6,301 bases of DNA from the NCBI GenBank assembly GCA_031425695.1, contig JANPJV010000182.1, forward strand, positions 1 to 6,301, given 5' to 3'. A program made the position numbers and the translations under genes. This DNA is from JANPJV01 sp031425695. GTDB taxonomy: Bacteria; Pseudomonadota; Gammaproteobacteria; Xanthomonadales; SZUA-5. Within the stretch, counting starts at the first letter, position 1, and each line of letters begins with the position of its first letter. The notes beneath the pieces are model-generated. The model made no database searches and was not told where the DNA came from. It worked only from the letters and a program-made list of their open reading frames with translations. Positions 1 to 5,478 of this stretch are shown one piece after another.

Positions 1-54
1 TGCGCTGCGCGCGGACGCCGTTGATCTTCTGGAGAAGCGTCCGCGCACAGCGCA
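1..54. repeat. Long imperfect stem-loop at window edge
   Basis: Positions 1-18 are the reverse complement of positions 37-54 with one mismatch (position 8 against 47), around an 18-nt loop at 19-36. The stem is almost entirely G/C. No T-run follows on the plus strand (the next bases are GACCCACC), so it is not a canonical rho-independent terminator in that direction. What lies before position 1, which matters for the minus strand, is not visible. It could be a REP-like palindrome or the terminator of an upstream gene. The symmetry is directly visible; the role is open. Confidence 0.6.
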
Positions 55-184
55 GACCCACCAAAGGCTGGTCAATCTCAGCTGTTCCAAGGCACCATCC
101 GGCGCAACCTGACCTACCAAAGCGATGCCAAGCGCGTAAACTCTCGCGCCTGTTGCTGGCCGAGCCAGCCTCCCGTTGCCCCCC

Positions 185-188
185 GGAG
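185..188 (+). promoter_or_regulatory. Ribosome binding site (GGAG) setting the start of the beta-propeller gene
   Basis: GGAG ends 8 nt before the ATG at 197, an ideal spacing. This favours ATG 197 over the in-frame TTG at 176, which lies upstream of this site and has no comparable purine stretch before it. Confidence 0.65.
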
Positions 189-196
189 TATGTCCA

Positions 197-2821
197 ATGA
201 TGTTCACGCGTCGCCTGTTGGCTGTGGCAATCCACGGTGTGCTGGTGCTGGGCCTGGCCAGTTGCATGAGCTCCGGCGACAAGCGCGAGCTTGCCGATGT
301 GGAAGAGCACGACGAGAAGGATCCGCAACTCGTCGCCGACATGGGCAACTACTGGAGCAATCGCGCGACCTATCCCACCGGACACTTCAATCCCAAATGG
401 ATGTATGACGCGGCCCAGGTCGCCGCGCGCGTCTCGGCCGACCTGCCAGAAGGCGTCGCGTCCGCGCGCAAGGCCGGAACCGCATTGCCGCCCAACGTGT
501 TCACGCCACTCGGCCCGCGGCCGCTCGGCAGCGGTGGCGGCGTCTCCGGCCGCGCGAATGTCGTCCTCGGCCACCCCACCAACTCGGCGATCGCCTGGAT
601 GGGCTCTGACGGTGGCGGTGTCTGGAAGACGACCAATTGCTGCGATGCCAACACCACCTGGCGTAACACGACCGACGTCGCGGCGGGTCTCGAGGCGATC
701 CAGAACAGCGCGATCGGTGACCTCACTCTCGATCCCAACAACCCCGACGTGCTGTACGCCGGCACCGGCGACCTGCGCTTCGGCTCATTTTCCTTCGGCA
801 GCAACGGCGTGCTGAAATCGGTCGACGGCGGGGAGAGCTGGACGGTCAAGGGCGCGGATGTGTTCAACCCGTTCTACCCGCCCAACACCAACCTGCCGCC
901 GCAATACCAGGCGATCGGCAAAGTCGTGGTCGACCCGAACAATTCGAACATCGTGATCGTCGGCGTCAAGACCGGGATTTATCTTTCCTACAACGGCGGC
1001 GACGACTGGACGGGTCCGTGTTTGACCAACGCGTTCTCCACGCAACGCCAGGACATCACTGGTCTGGTCGCTACCGACATGGGCGCAACCACGCGCCTCG
1101 TGGCTGCCGTCGGCACCCGCGCGTTTGCGACCGCCGTGCAGGTTGGCCTCGATCAGAACGGAGCCAACGGCGTCTATCGCGCGACCGTTCCGGCGAGTGG
1201 TTGTCCCACCGGCTGGGAGACCATTTCGCGGCCGGACAATGGCTTTCCCGCGGGGACCGCGCAGGGCTCGCCGGTGCTCCCGGGACCCGGCAATCCGCTG
1301 GGGCGCGTGGACATTGCGGTCGCGCCCTCCAATCCGAGCGTGATGTACGCGCAGGTTGCTGTCCCAAACAACAGCTCGACCATTCTCGGCGTCTGGCGCA
1401 GCACCAATGGTGGCGACAGCTGGACGCAGCAGATCGGCAACGTCCCGAACTCCGGCACGCAGAGCTGGTACAACGCCGGCATGAACGTGAGCCCGACCGA
1501 TCCCAATACGGTGATCCTGAGCGCTTTCCGCACGTTCCGCTCAATCACCGGGGCCGACGCATTCACCAGCATGGGCAGCGTGCCGCACGTCGACCATCAT
1601 GGCCGTGGCTTCGTGGCCAATGATCCCAACCGTTTGCTGATCGGTACCGATGGCGGCGTGTACTACACGGGCAATGCGTTGGCCGCAGCGCCGACGTGGG
1701 TCTCGTTGAATGCGACCATCAATACGATCGAGTTCTACTCCGGCGGTATTTCCCCGAATTTCAACACCGCGGCCAACGTCAGCGCGGTCGGTGGTGCGCA
1801 GGATAATTCCTGCATGGTCTCGACCTGGCCCGCCGCCAACATCGGTGCCCAGTCCTGGGCAGTTCGCAATGGCGGCGACGGCTTCTGGAGCACGATCGAA
1901 CCGATCCTGCAGCAGCGCTGGTACTACTCCAGCCAGAACGGCAACATCGTCGCGACCACCACGGCCACGGGTGGCCTCGGCAGTTCGTCGGCGAGCAGCG
2001 TCTCGCCGCCGTGGAGCGCCGACACCAAGAGCTTCGTCACCAACTTCGATCTGTACCGCTTCGGAGGGGAAAACACCGGCTGCCCTGCGGCGACCGGCTG
2101 TGGCCGCATCATCGCCGGCAGCAACCGGGTGTGGGAATCGATCACCGGCGGCGTCGGCGGTGCCTGGATCCCCGTCAGCGGCGTCCTCACCAAGCCAAAC
2201 TCGCCGCTGCTCGATCGCGCCTTCATCAACCAGGTGGCCTATGCGGTCAACACGCCCACGGTGGCGATGGCTGGCACCAACGACGGCAACGTCTGGTTCG
2301 GGTTCAACCTGGGGCTGAACACCGCGGGTACGGCACGCTGGCAAAACGTGACGCTCGACAATGCCGTGCTGCCCAATCGCTTCGTGCTCGATGTCGCAAC
2401 CGATCCGGTCGACCCGCAGGTCGGCTATGCGGTGATGGCCGGTTTTGACCAGAACACGCCGAGCACGCCGGGCCATGTGTTCCAGGTGAAGTGTGCGGCT
2501 GACTGCAGCCAGGACGCGCACGTCACCTGGCGCAACGTCTCCGGAAACCTGCCCAACATTCCGGTCAACAGCGTGATCGTCAACCCGCATCGGCCGACGC
2601 AAGTGTTCGCCGGCTCTGACTGGGGCCTGTATTTCACCGACAACGTCGAAGCCAATCCGGTCGTCTGGCAGAAGCATGTCGGACTGCCGAACGTGATGAT
2701 CTGGGACATGACCATCGATCGCGGATTCACCACGCTGGCTGTGTGGACGCGCTCGCGCGGCGCATGGGTGTGGCCGCTGCCGACTTCCGACGGTCCGCTT
2801 TTCAGTAACGGCTTCGAATGA
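197..2821 (+). CDS. BNR/sortilin-like beta-propeller lipoprotein with C-terminal FSNGFE tail
   Basis: This 874-residue exported protein probably acts at the cell surface or in the outer envelope; no enzymatic function can be assigned. The N-terminus from ATG 197 is a short basic region, a hydrophobic core and the lipobox L-A-S-C, with Cys at residue 23, so lipidation is predicted. Met at +2 does not suggest inner-membrane retention. The body shows the Asp-box signature of sialidase/VPS10-type propellers: SVDGGESW (about 208-215), SYNGGDDW (264-271) and STNGGDSW (402-409), with DPNNP- and DGGV-type turns between blades. HVDHHG at about 464-469, followed by a TDGGVYY strand, resembles the conserved HxDHH segment of secreted BNR-like proteins. 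The protein ends in GPLFSNGFE, a tail seen on many exported Xanthomonadales proteins. ATG 197 is chosen for its GGAG site. The stop overlaps the next ATG, suggesting translational coupling. A glycosidase is possible, but the catalytic residues of sialidases cannot be identified by eye. Confidence 0.85.
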   Translation: MMFTRRLLAVAIHGVLVLGLASCMSSGDKRELADVEEHDEKDPQLVADMGNYWSNRATYPTGHFNPKWMYDAAQVAARVSADLPEGVASARKAGTALPPNVFTPLGPRPLGSGGGVSGRANVVLGHPTNSAIAWMGSDGGGVWKTTNCCDANTTWRNTTDVAAGLEAIQNSAIGDLTLDPNNPDVLYAGTGDLRFGSFSFGSNGVLKSVDGGESWTVKGADVFNPFYPPNTNLPPQYQAIGKVVVDPNNSNIVIVGVKTGIYLSYNGGDDWTGPCLTNAFSTQRQDITGLVATDMGATTRLVAAVGTRAFATAVQVGLDQNGANGVYRATVPASGCPTGWETISRPDNGFPAGTAQGSPVLPGPGNPLGRVDIAVAPSNPSVMYAQVAVPNNSSTILGVWRSTNGGDSWTQQIGNVPNSGTQSWYNAGMNVSPTDPNTVILSAFRTFRSITGADAFTSMGSVPHVDHHGRGFVANDPNRLLIGTDGGVYYTGNALAAAPTWVSLNATINTIEFYSGGISPNFNTAANVSAVGGAQDNSCMVSTWPAANIGAQSWAVRNGGDGFWSTIEPILQQRWYYSSQNGNIVATTTATGGLGSSSASSVSPPWSADTKSFVTNFDLYRFGGENTGCPAATGCGRIIAGSNRVWESITGGVGGAWIPVSGVLTKPNSPLLDRAFINQVAYAVNTPTVAMAGTNDGNVWFGFNLGLNTAGTARWQNVTLDNAVLPNRFVLDVATDPVDPQVGYAVMAGFDQNTPSTPGHVFQVKCAADCSQDAHVTWRNVSGNLPNIPVNSVIVNPHRPTQVFAGSDWGLYFTDNVEANPVVWQKHVGLPNVMIWDMTIDRGFTTLAVWTRSRGAWVWPLPTSDGPLFSNGFE

Positions 2822-3528
2822 TCCGAGGCGGCCCCGTGGCACGGCTGTTCAGTATTTTGGCACTGACGGCCGCGCTGCTGGGCTGCAGCGCCACCAAGCA
2901 TCACCGCGCCGACGGCCTGGCCGCTGCAAGCGGTCTCGGGCGCGGGGCAACGGTGCTGCTGGTCGAGCCCGACATCCAGCTCAGCGAGTTGCTCGCGAGC
3001 GGTGTGCAGGAGCCGCGGCTCGATTGGACGCAGGCGGCGCGGGTGCATGTCGATCAGGCGATCGATGCAGCGCTCGCCGAACGCGAGGCCCGGGTCGCCC
3101 GTTTCGTCGAAGCGGCCGCTCCGGAGCTCCGGGAACGCCAGCGCCAGCTGATCCTTTTGAACGGTGCCGTCGGCACCAGCATCCTGCTGCACCGCTATGT
3201 CGGGAACACACTGCCGCACAAGGGCGAGAGCTTTGACTGGACGCTCGGGCGCGGAGCGCGTGCGCTCGATGAGAAGGCGCGCTATGCGCTGTTCGTGTTC
3301 CTGCATGACAGCTATGCCACCGGCACCCGCAAGGCGCTCGCGGCGGGGCTGATGCTGGTCGGTGTCGGCGTCTCGCTCGGCCAGCAAGTGGGCTTCGCCT
3401 CGTTGGTGGACCTCGAGGATGGTCGCGTCGTCTGGTTCAACCTGCTGAGCGCGCAGAGTGGCGATCTGCGCAATCCGACCGATGCGGCTGCGGCGGTCGC
3501 GCAGTTACTGGAGGGGGTGCCGCTATGA
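2818..3528 (+). CDS. Uncharacterised lipoprotein, member of M48-linked operon
   Basis: I do not recognise this 236-residue protein as a named family. The N-terminus has a basic residue, a hydrophobic stretch and the lipobox L-L-G-C with Cys at residue 23, followed by a His/Lys-rich linker, so a lipoprotein is predicted. Residues 44-52 (ATVLLVEPD) look like a first beta strand. Residues 70-115 are a charged, Glu/Arg-rich helical stretch. Residues 172-205 hold a Gly-rich hydrophobic segment ending in GFASLVDLEDGRVVWFN, a pattern reminiscent of the CsgG/TolB-N/GNA1162-like lipoprotein fold; that comparison is a weak inference. The ATG overlaps the preceding stop (ATGA) but has a poor ribosome site. 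GTG at 2836, preceded by GAGG at 2825-2828, is a credible alternative giving 230 residues and Cys17. The stop overlaps the start of the M48 gene by 4 nt, so it is probably cotranslated with it and may act as its envelope partner. Confidence 0.8.
   Translation: MIRGGPVARLFSILALTAALLGCSATKHHRADGLAAASGLGRGATVLLVEPDIQLSELLASGVQEPRLDWTQAARVHVDQAIDAALAEREARVARFVEAAAPELRERQRQLILLNGAVGTSILLHRYVGNTLPHKGESFDWTLGRGARALDEKARYALFVFLHDSYATGTRKALAAGLMLVGVGVSLGQQVGFASLVDLEDGRVVWFNLLSAQSGDLRNPTDAAAAVAQLLEGVPL
2825..2828 (+). promoter_or_regulatory. Candidate ribosome binding site (GAGG) for alternative GTG start
   Basis: GAGG lies 7 nt before the in-frame GTG at 2836. Nothing comparable precedes the ATG at 2818, so the true start of this lipoprotein may be GTG 2836, leaving a 14-nt gap instead of a 4-nt overlap with the propeller gene. 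Confidence 0.45.
3511..3517 (+). promoter_or_regulatory. Strong ribosome binding site for the M48 protease gene
   Basis: A GAGGGGG purine run lies inside the 3' end of the upstream lipoprotein gene, 7 nt before ATG 3525. It supports initiation at 3525, and therefore translation through the palindromic element that follows, over the downstream in-frame TTG at 3654, which lacks any purine-rich site. Confidence 0.65.
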
Positions 3529-4787
3529 GGGCGCGCTCCTTTTTTGACGCAAAGGAACGCAAAGGGGTAAAGAGAGGGACGCAAATAAGAGCGGCGTTCA
3601 GATGGGTTCCGGCCGGAATCACTTTGCGTCCCTTTGCTCACTTTTGCGTTCCTTTGCGTCAAATAATCCTGTTGCTACTGGCGATCCTGTTGCTATCCGC
3701 CTGTGCCAAGCGTTCGCTTGAACCCCAGGACGCGGCTCCTCCAGCCCCGGACGCAGCAAGCGATGAAGCGGGCCTGCTGATGCAGATGGACCGCTTCGAA
3801 GAGGACCTCAAGGTCTCGCCCGACCGCTTGCGAGATCCCAAGCTCGAGGCCTACCTCAACGAGCTTACCTGCCGTGTCGCCGGCGAACACTGCCCGCAGT
3901 TCCGCGTCTACATCCTGCGCCAGCCGTTCTTCAACGCTGCGGTCGGCCCCAACGGCATGTTGCTGATCTGGAGCGGCCTCCTGCTGCGCGTCGAGGATGA
4001 GGCGCAGCTCGCCTTCGCCATCGCGCACGAGATTGGCCACTACCAGCAGCGGCACACCCTCGAACGCTGGCGCAAGCTCAAGTCGACCAGCAACGTGGCG
4101 ATGGCCCTGCAGGTCATGACCGCCGGCATCGGTGTCGGCCTGGTCGGCGCTGCTGCGGGGCTCGGCGCCAACGGCGCGCTGTTCGCTTTCAACCGCGACC
4201 AGGAACGCGCCGCCGATGATTTTGGCCTCGACCGCTTGGCGGCACTCGGCTACGACGACCGTCGCGCGGGTGCGCTCTGGGGAGCGGTATGGGACGAGGA
4301 AAGGGTCCGCGAGAAAGAACTGCTGTCGTCGATCTTTGCATCGCATCCGCCGAGTGCGGAGCGTCGCGATCGCTTGAGCGCTGCGGCCCGGAGCGATACC
4401 GGCGAGCTTGGCAAGACCGCATTCGAGCAGGCGGTCAGCCACCTGCGACAAGGCTGGCTGGACGACGAGATCGGCCGCCGGCATTACGCCCAGACCGAGG
4501 TCTTGCTGACGCGCCTCGAAGGCCTCGGTTTCGAGCCAGGTACGATCGCCTATGCGCAGGCCGAGATGTACCGCCGCCGCGCCCGTACCGGCGACCTCGA
4601 ACGCGCGCTCCGCGCCTATCAGCGTGCGGTGACGAGCGATAACGCGCCGCCGCTGGCATGGCGCGGACTCGGCCTGGTGCTGCGCCAGCTCAAGCGCGAC
4701 GAGGAAGCGCAGGCACCACTGCGCGAGTACCTGCAACGCGCACCCGACGCCGAGGACCGCGCCATGATCGAGAGCTGGCTACGATGA
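3525..4787 (+). CDS. M48-family zinc metalloprotease lipoprotein with TPR-like C-terminus (BepA/YfgC-like)
   Basis: This is a 420-residue zinc-dependent endopeptidase predicted to act on the periplasmic side of the envelope. The catalytic motif is HEIGH at 168-172, in the context AIAHEIGHYQQRH. The third zinc ligand is probably Glu227 in NRDQERAADDFG, matching the M48 E-x3-D pattern. SHPP at 273-276 is another conserved M48 element. Residues about 190-222 are a Gly/Ala-rich hydrophobic segment. Residues about 340-415 look like TPR helices (GDLERALRAYQRAV, LAWRGLGLVLRQL), as in BepA, which handles misassembled outer-membrane proteins in E. coli. The lipobox is L-S-A-C with Cys60. That is unusually far from the start because residues about 7-46 are encoded by a palindromic insertion, giving an approximately 46-residue basic n-region before the core IILLLLAILLLS. 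Start ATG 3525 has a strong ribosome site and overlaps the previous stop; TTG 3654 would give a compact signal peptide but lacks one. The stop overlaps the next ATG. Confidence 0.92.
   Translation: MRARSFFDAKERKGVKRGTQIRAAFRWVPAGITLRPFAHFCVPLRQIILLLLAILLLSACAKRSLEPQDAAPPAPDAASDEAGLLMQMDRFEEDLKVSPDRLRDPKLEAYLNELTCRVAGEHCPQFRVYILRQPFFNAAVGPNGMLLIWSGLLLRVEDEAQLAFAIAHEIGHYQQRHTLERWRKLKSTSNVAMALQVMTAGIGVGLVGAAAGLGANGALFAFNRDQERAADDFGLDRLAALGYDDRRAGALWGAVWDEERVREKELLSSIFASHPPSAERRDRLSAAARSDTGELGKTAFEQAVSHLRQGWLDDEIGRRHYAQTEVLLTRLEGLGFEPGTIAYAQAEMYRRRARTGDLERALRAYQRAVTSDNAPPLAWRGLGLVLRQLKRDEEAQAPLREYLQRAPDAEDRAMIESWLR
3543..3663. repeat. 121-bp palindromic element of ACGCAAA/TTTGCGT heptamers inside the M48 gene
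   Basis: The outer arms 3543-3563 and 3643-3663 are perfect 21-bp inverted repeats. The inner arms 3575-3585 and 3623-3633 add 11 perfect pairs. The heptamer ACGCAAA occurs three times on the left (3547, 3557, 3579) and its complement TTTGCGT three times on the right (3623, 3643, 3653). The central 37 nt contain a perfect 12-bp palindrome, TTCCGGCCGGAA, at 3607-3618. The element is much less GC-rich than its surroundings and is translated as residues about 7-46 of the protease. It looks like an inserted non-autonomous palindromic repeat. I recall similar CAAAG/CTTTG-rich palindromes in many environmental bacterial genomes, but cannot verify this here. Confidence 0.9.
3666..3695 (+). repeat. 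12-bp direct repeat with 18-bp period in the signal-peptide core
   Basis: ATCCTGTTGCTA occurs at 3666-3677 and 3684-3695. The 18-bp period equals six codons and encodes I-L-L-L twice within the hydrophobic core of the M48 lipoprotein signal. Identical codons in both copies suggest a recent tandem duplication rather than chance leucine richness. Confidence 0.7.
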
Positions 4788-5452
4788 CAGCGCGTGCTGT
4801 CTTTCCACGCTTCTCAAGTGGGTCCGGACCTTGTCCGGACGCCCTTCATCTCAGCTCACGAGCGTCCGGACCTTGTCCGGACCCACACAAGAACCGCAGG
4901 CCTGCCGCGCTTCTTCTCCTCCTCATCGCCTTGCTCGCCGGCTGCGCCTCGCCAGTCATCCGCCCAGGCCGCCACTCCATCGACGGCCTCGAAGTCTCGA
5001 CACCGGTCGCCTGGAGCGCGCAGGGCAAAGCCGGACAGCGGCTATGGACGCGCGACGGGCCGCTGCTGAACGCCCTGCGCATCTTTACCGACATTGCACC
5101 CGGCGAGCCCGTCTTCCGCGGCCGCATGCGCGGACCAAAGGACGAGGGAACGCGCTTCCGCTTAGGCTTAGGTGCCGTCGAGATCGAGGAACTGATCGTC
5201 GAGGCACTGCGCGCCGGCGGCCTCCGCAACGTGCACGCAACCGACCTCCGCCCCGCCCGCCTCGATGGCAAGCCCGGCCTGCGCTCCGAAATCAGCTGCG
5301 ACTCATCCACCGGCTTGCATTACCGCGGACTGCTCCTCGCCGAGGGCGAAGACGGCTCGCTCAGCTTCCTGCTCTACCTGGCACCCGCCGAGCACTACTT
5401 CGACAACGGCCGCGCAGCGGTAGAGAAGATTTTCGCAAGCGCGGCGGAGTAG
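4784..5452 (+). CDS. Uncharacterised lipoprotein with a REP doublet translated in its n-region
   Basis: I do not recognise the family of this 222-residue protein. The lipobox is L-A-G-C with Cys54, after the basic KNRR and the core AALLLLLIAL, so lipidation is expected. Residues about 12-34 are encoded by the REP doublet and give a repeated SGPCPD peptide (14-19 and 28-33) that would be removed with the signal peptide. The mature part begins HSIDGLEVSTPVAW and ends with a strand plus helix (FLLYLAPAEHYF then AAVEKIFAS). This order loosely resembles PsbP/Mog1-like small domains, a low-confidence inference. ATG 4784 overlaps the M48 stop (ATGA) and follows a GAGAG stretch at 4770-4774. No ATG, GTG or TTG occurs in frame between it and the signal-peptide core, so translation must pass through the repeat. 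A longer reading from ATG 4658 would lie inside the M48 gene and is unlikely. It is the last gene of the operon. Confidence 0.82.
   Translation: MTARAVFPRFSSGSGPCPDALHLSSRASGPCPDPHKNRRPAALLLLLIALLAGCASPVIRPGRHSIDGLEVSTPVAWSAQGKAGQRLWTRDGPLLNALRIFTDIAPGEPVFRGRMRGPKDEGTRFRLGLGAVEIEELIVEALRAGGLRNVHATDLRPARLDGKPGLRSEISCDSSTGLHYRGLLLAEGEDGSLSFLLYLAPAEHYFDNGRAAVEKIFASAAE
4818..4886. repeat. REP doublet (REPIN-like) inside a coding sequence
   Basis: Two REP-type units face each other. The left one is GTGG (4818-4821), GTCCGGAC, CTT, GTCCGGAC, GC (to 4842). The right one is its inverted counterpart from GC at 4862 to CCAC at 4883-4886. The outer arms pair over 12 bp (4818-4829 with 4875-4886) and the inner arms over 10 bp (4833-4842 with 4862-4871), with a 19-nt spacer at 4843-4861. 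Each unit can also form its own 8-bp hairpin with a 3-nt loop. A GTGG tetranucleotide beside a stem-loop is the known form of REPs recognised by RAYT transposases in pseudomonads and Stenotrophomonas. The length is 69 bp, exactly 23 codons, so the reading frame is kept. Confidence 0.88.
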
Positions 5453-5478
5453 CCAATCCCTTAAACGAAATCGACGGG

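Noticed and set aside
73..130. Frame reading QSQLFQGTIRRNLTYQ, similar to the LFxGTIRxNL segment of ABC exporters
   Set aside because: The match is about ten residues with no other ABC motif. The frame has a stop at 22-24 and runs into the out-of-frame start of the propeller gene. It could be a tiny gene remnant, but chance is as likely.
137..142. TAAACT as a possible -10 box for the operon
   Set aside because: No -35-like hexamer occurs at 16-18 bp spacing; the nearest candidate, CTGACC at 109-114, is 22 bp away.
1541..2842. 433-codon open frame on the minus strand opposite the propeller gene
   Set aside because: It is antisense to a well-supported coding region with clear Asp-box motifs. 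Its translation is Arg/Asp/Gly-rich with no recognisable domain, as expected from the complement of GC-rich codons.
3312..3662. Minus-strand open frame containing FAFLCVKK across the M48 start
   Set aside because: The peptide is simply the translation of the ACGCAAA palindrome arm; such small predicted proteins arise wherever these repeats occur. There is no support for a real gene.
4658..4783. 42-codon upstream extension of the last lipoprotein gene
   Set aside because: It lies entirely within the M48 reading frame, is Arg/Pro-rich, and would bury the lipoprotein signal nearly 100 residues inside the protein. ATG 4784 with an ATGA overlap is the better start.
4822..4882. Two identical 19-bp direct repeats, as in a minimal CRISPR array
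   Set aside because: There are only two units, the units are self-palindromic, the symmetric GTGG/CCAC flanks mark a REP doublet, and there are no cas genes.
5453..5478. Bidirectional terminator between the convergent genes
   Set aside because: The 26-bp gap shows no stem of useful length and no T-run.
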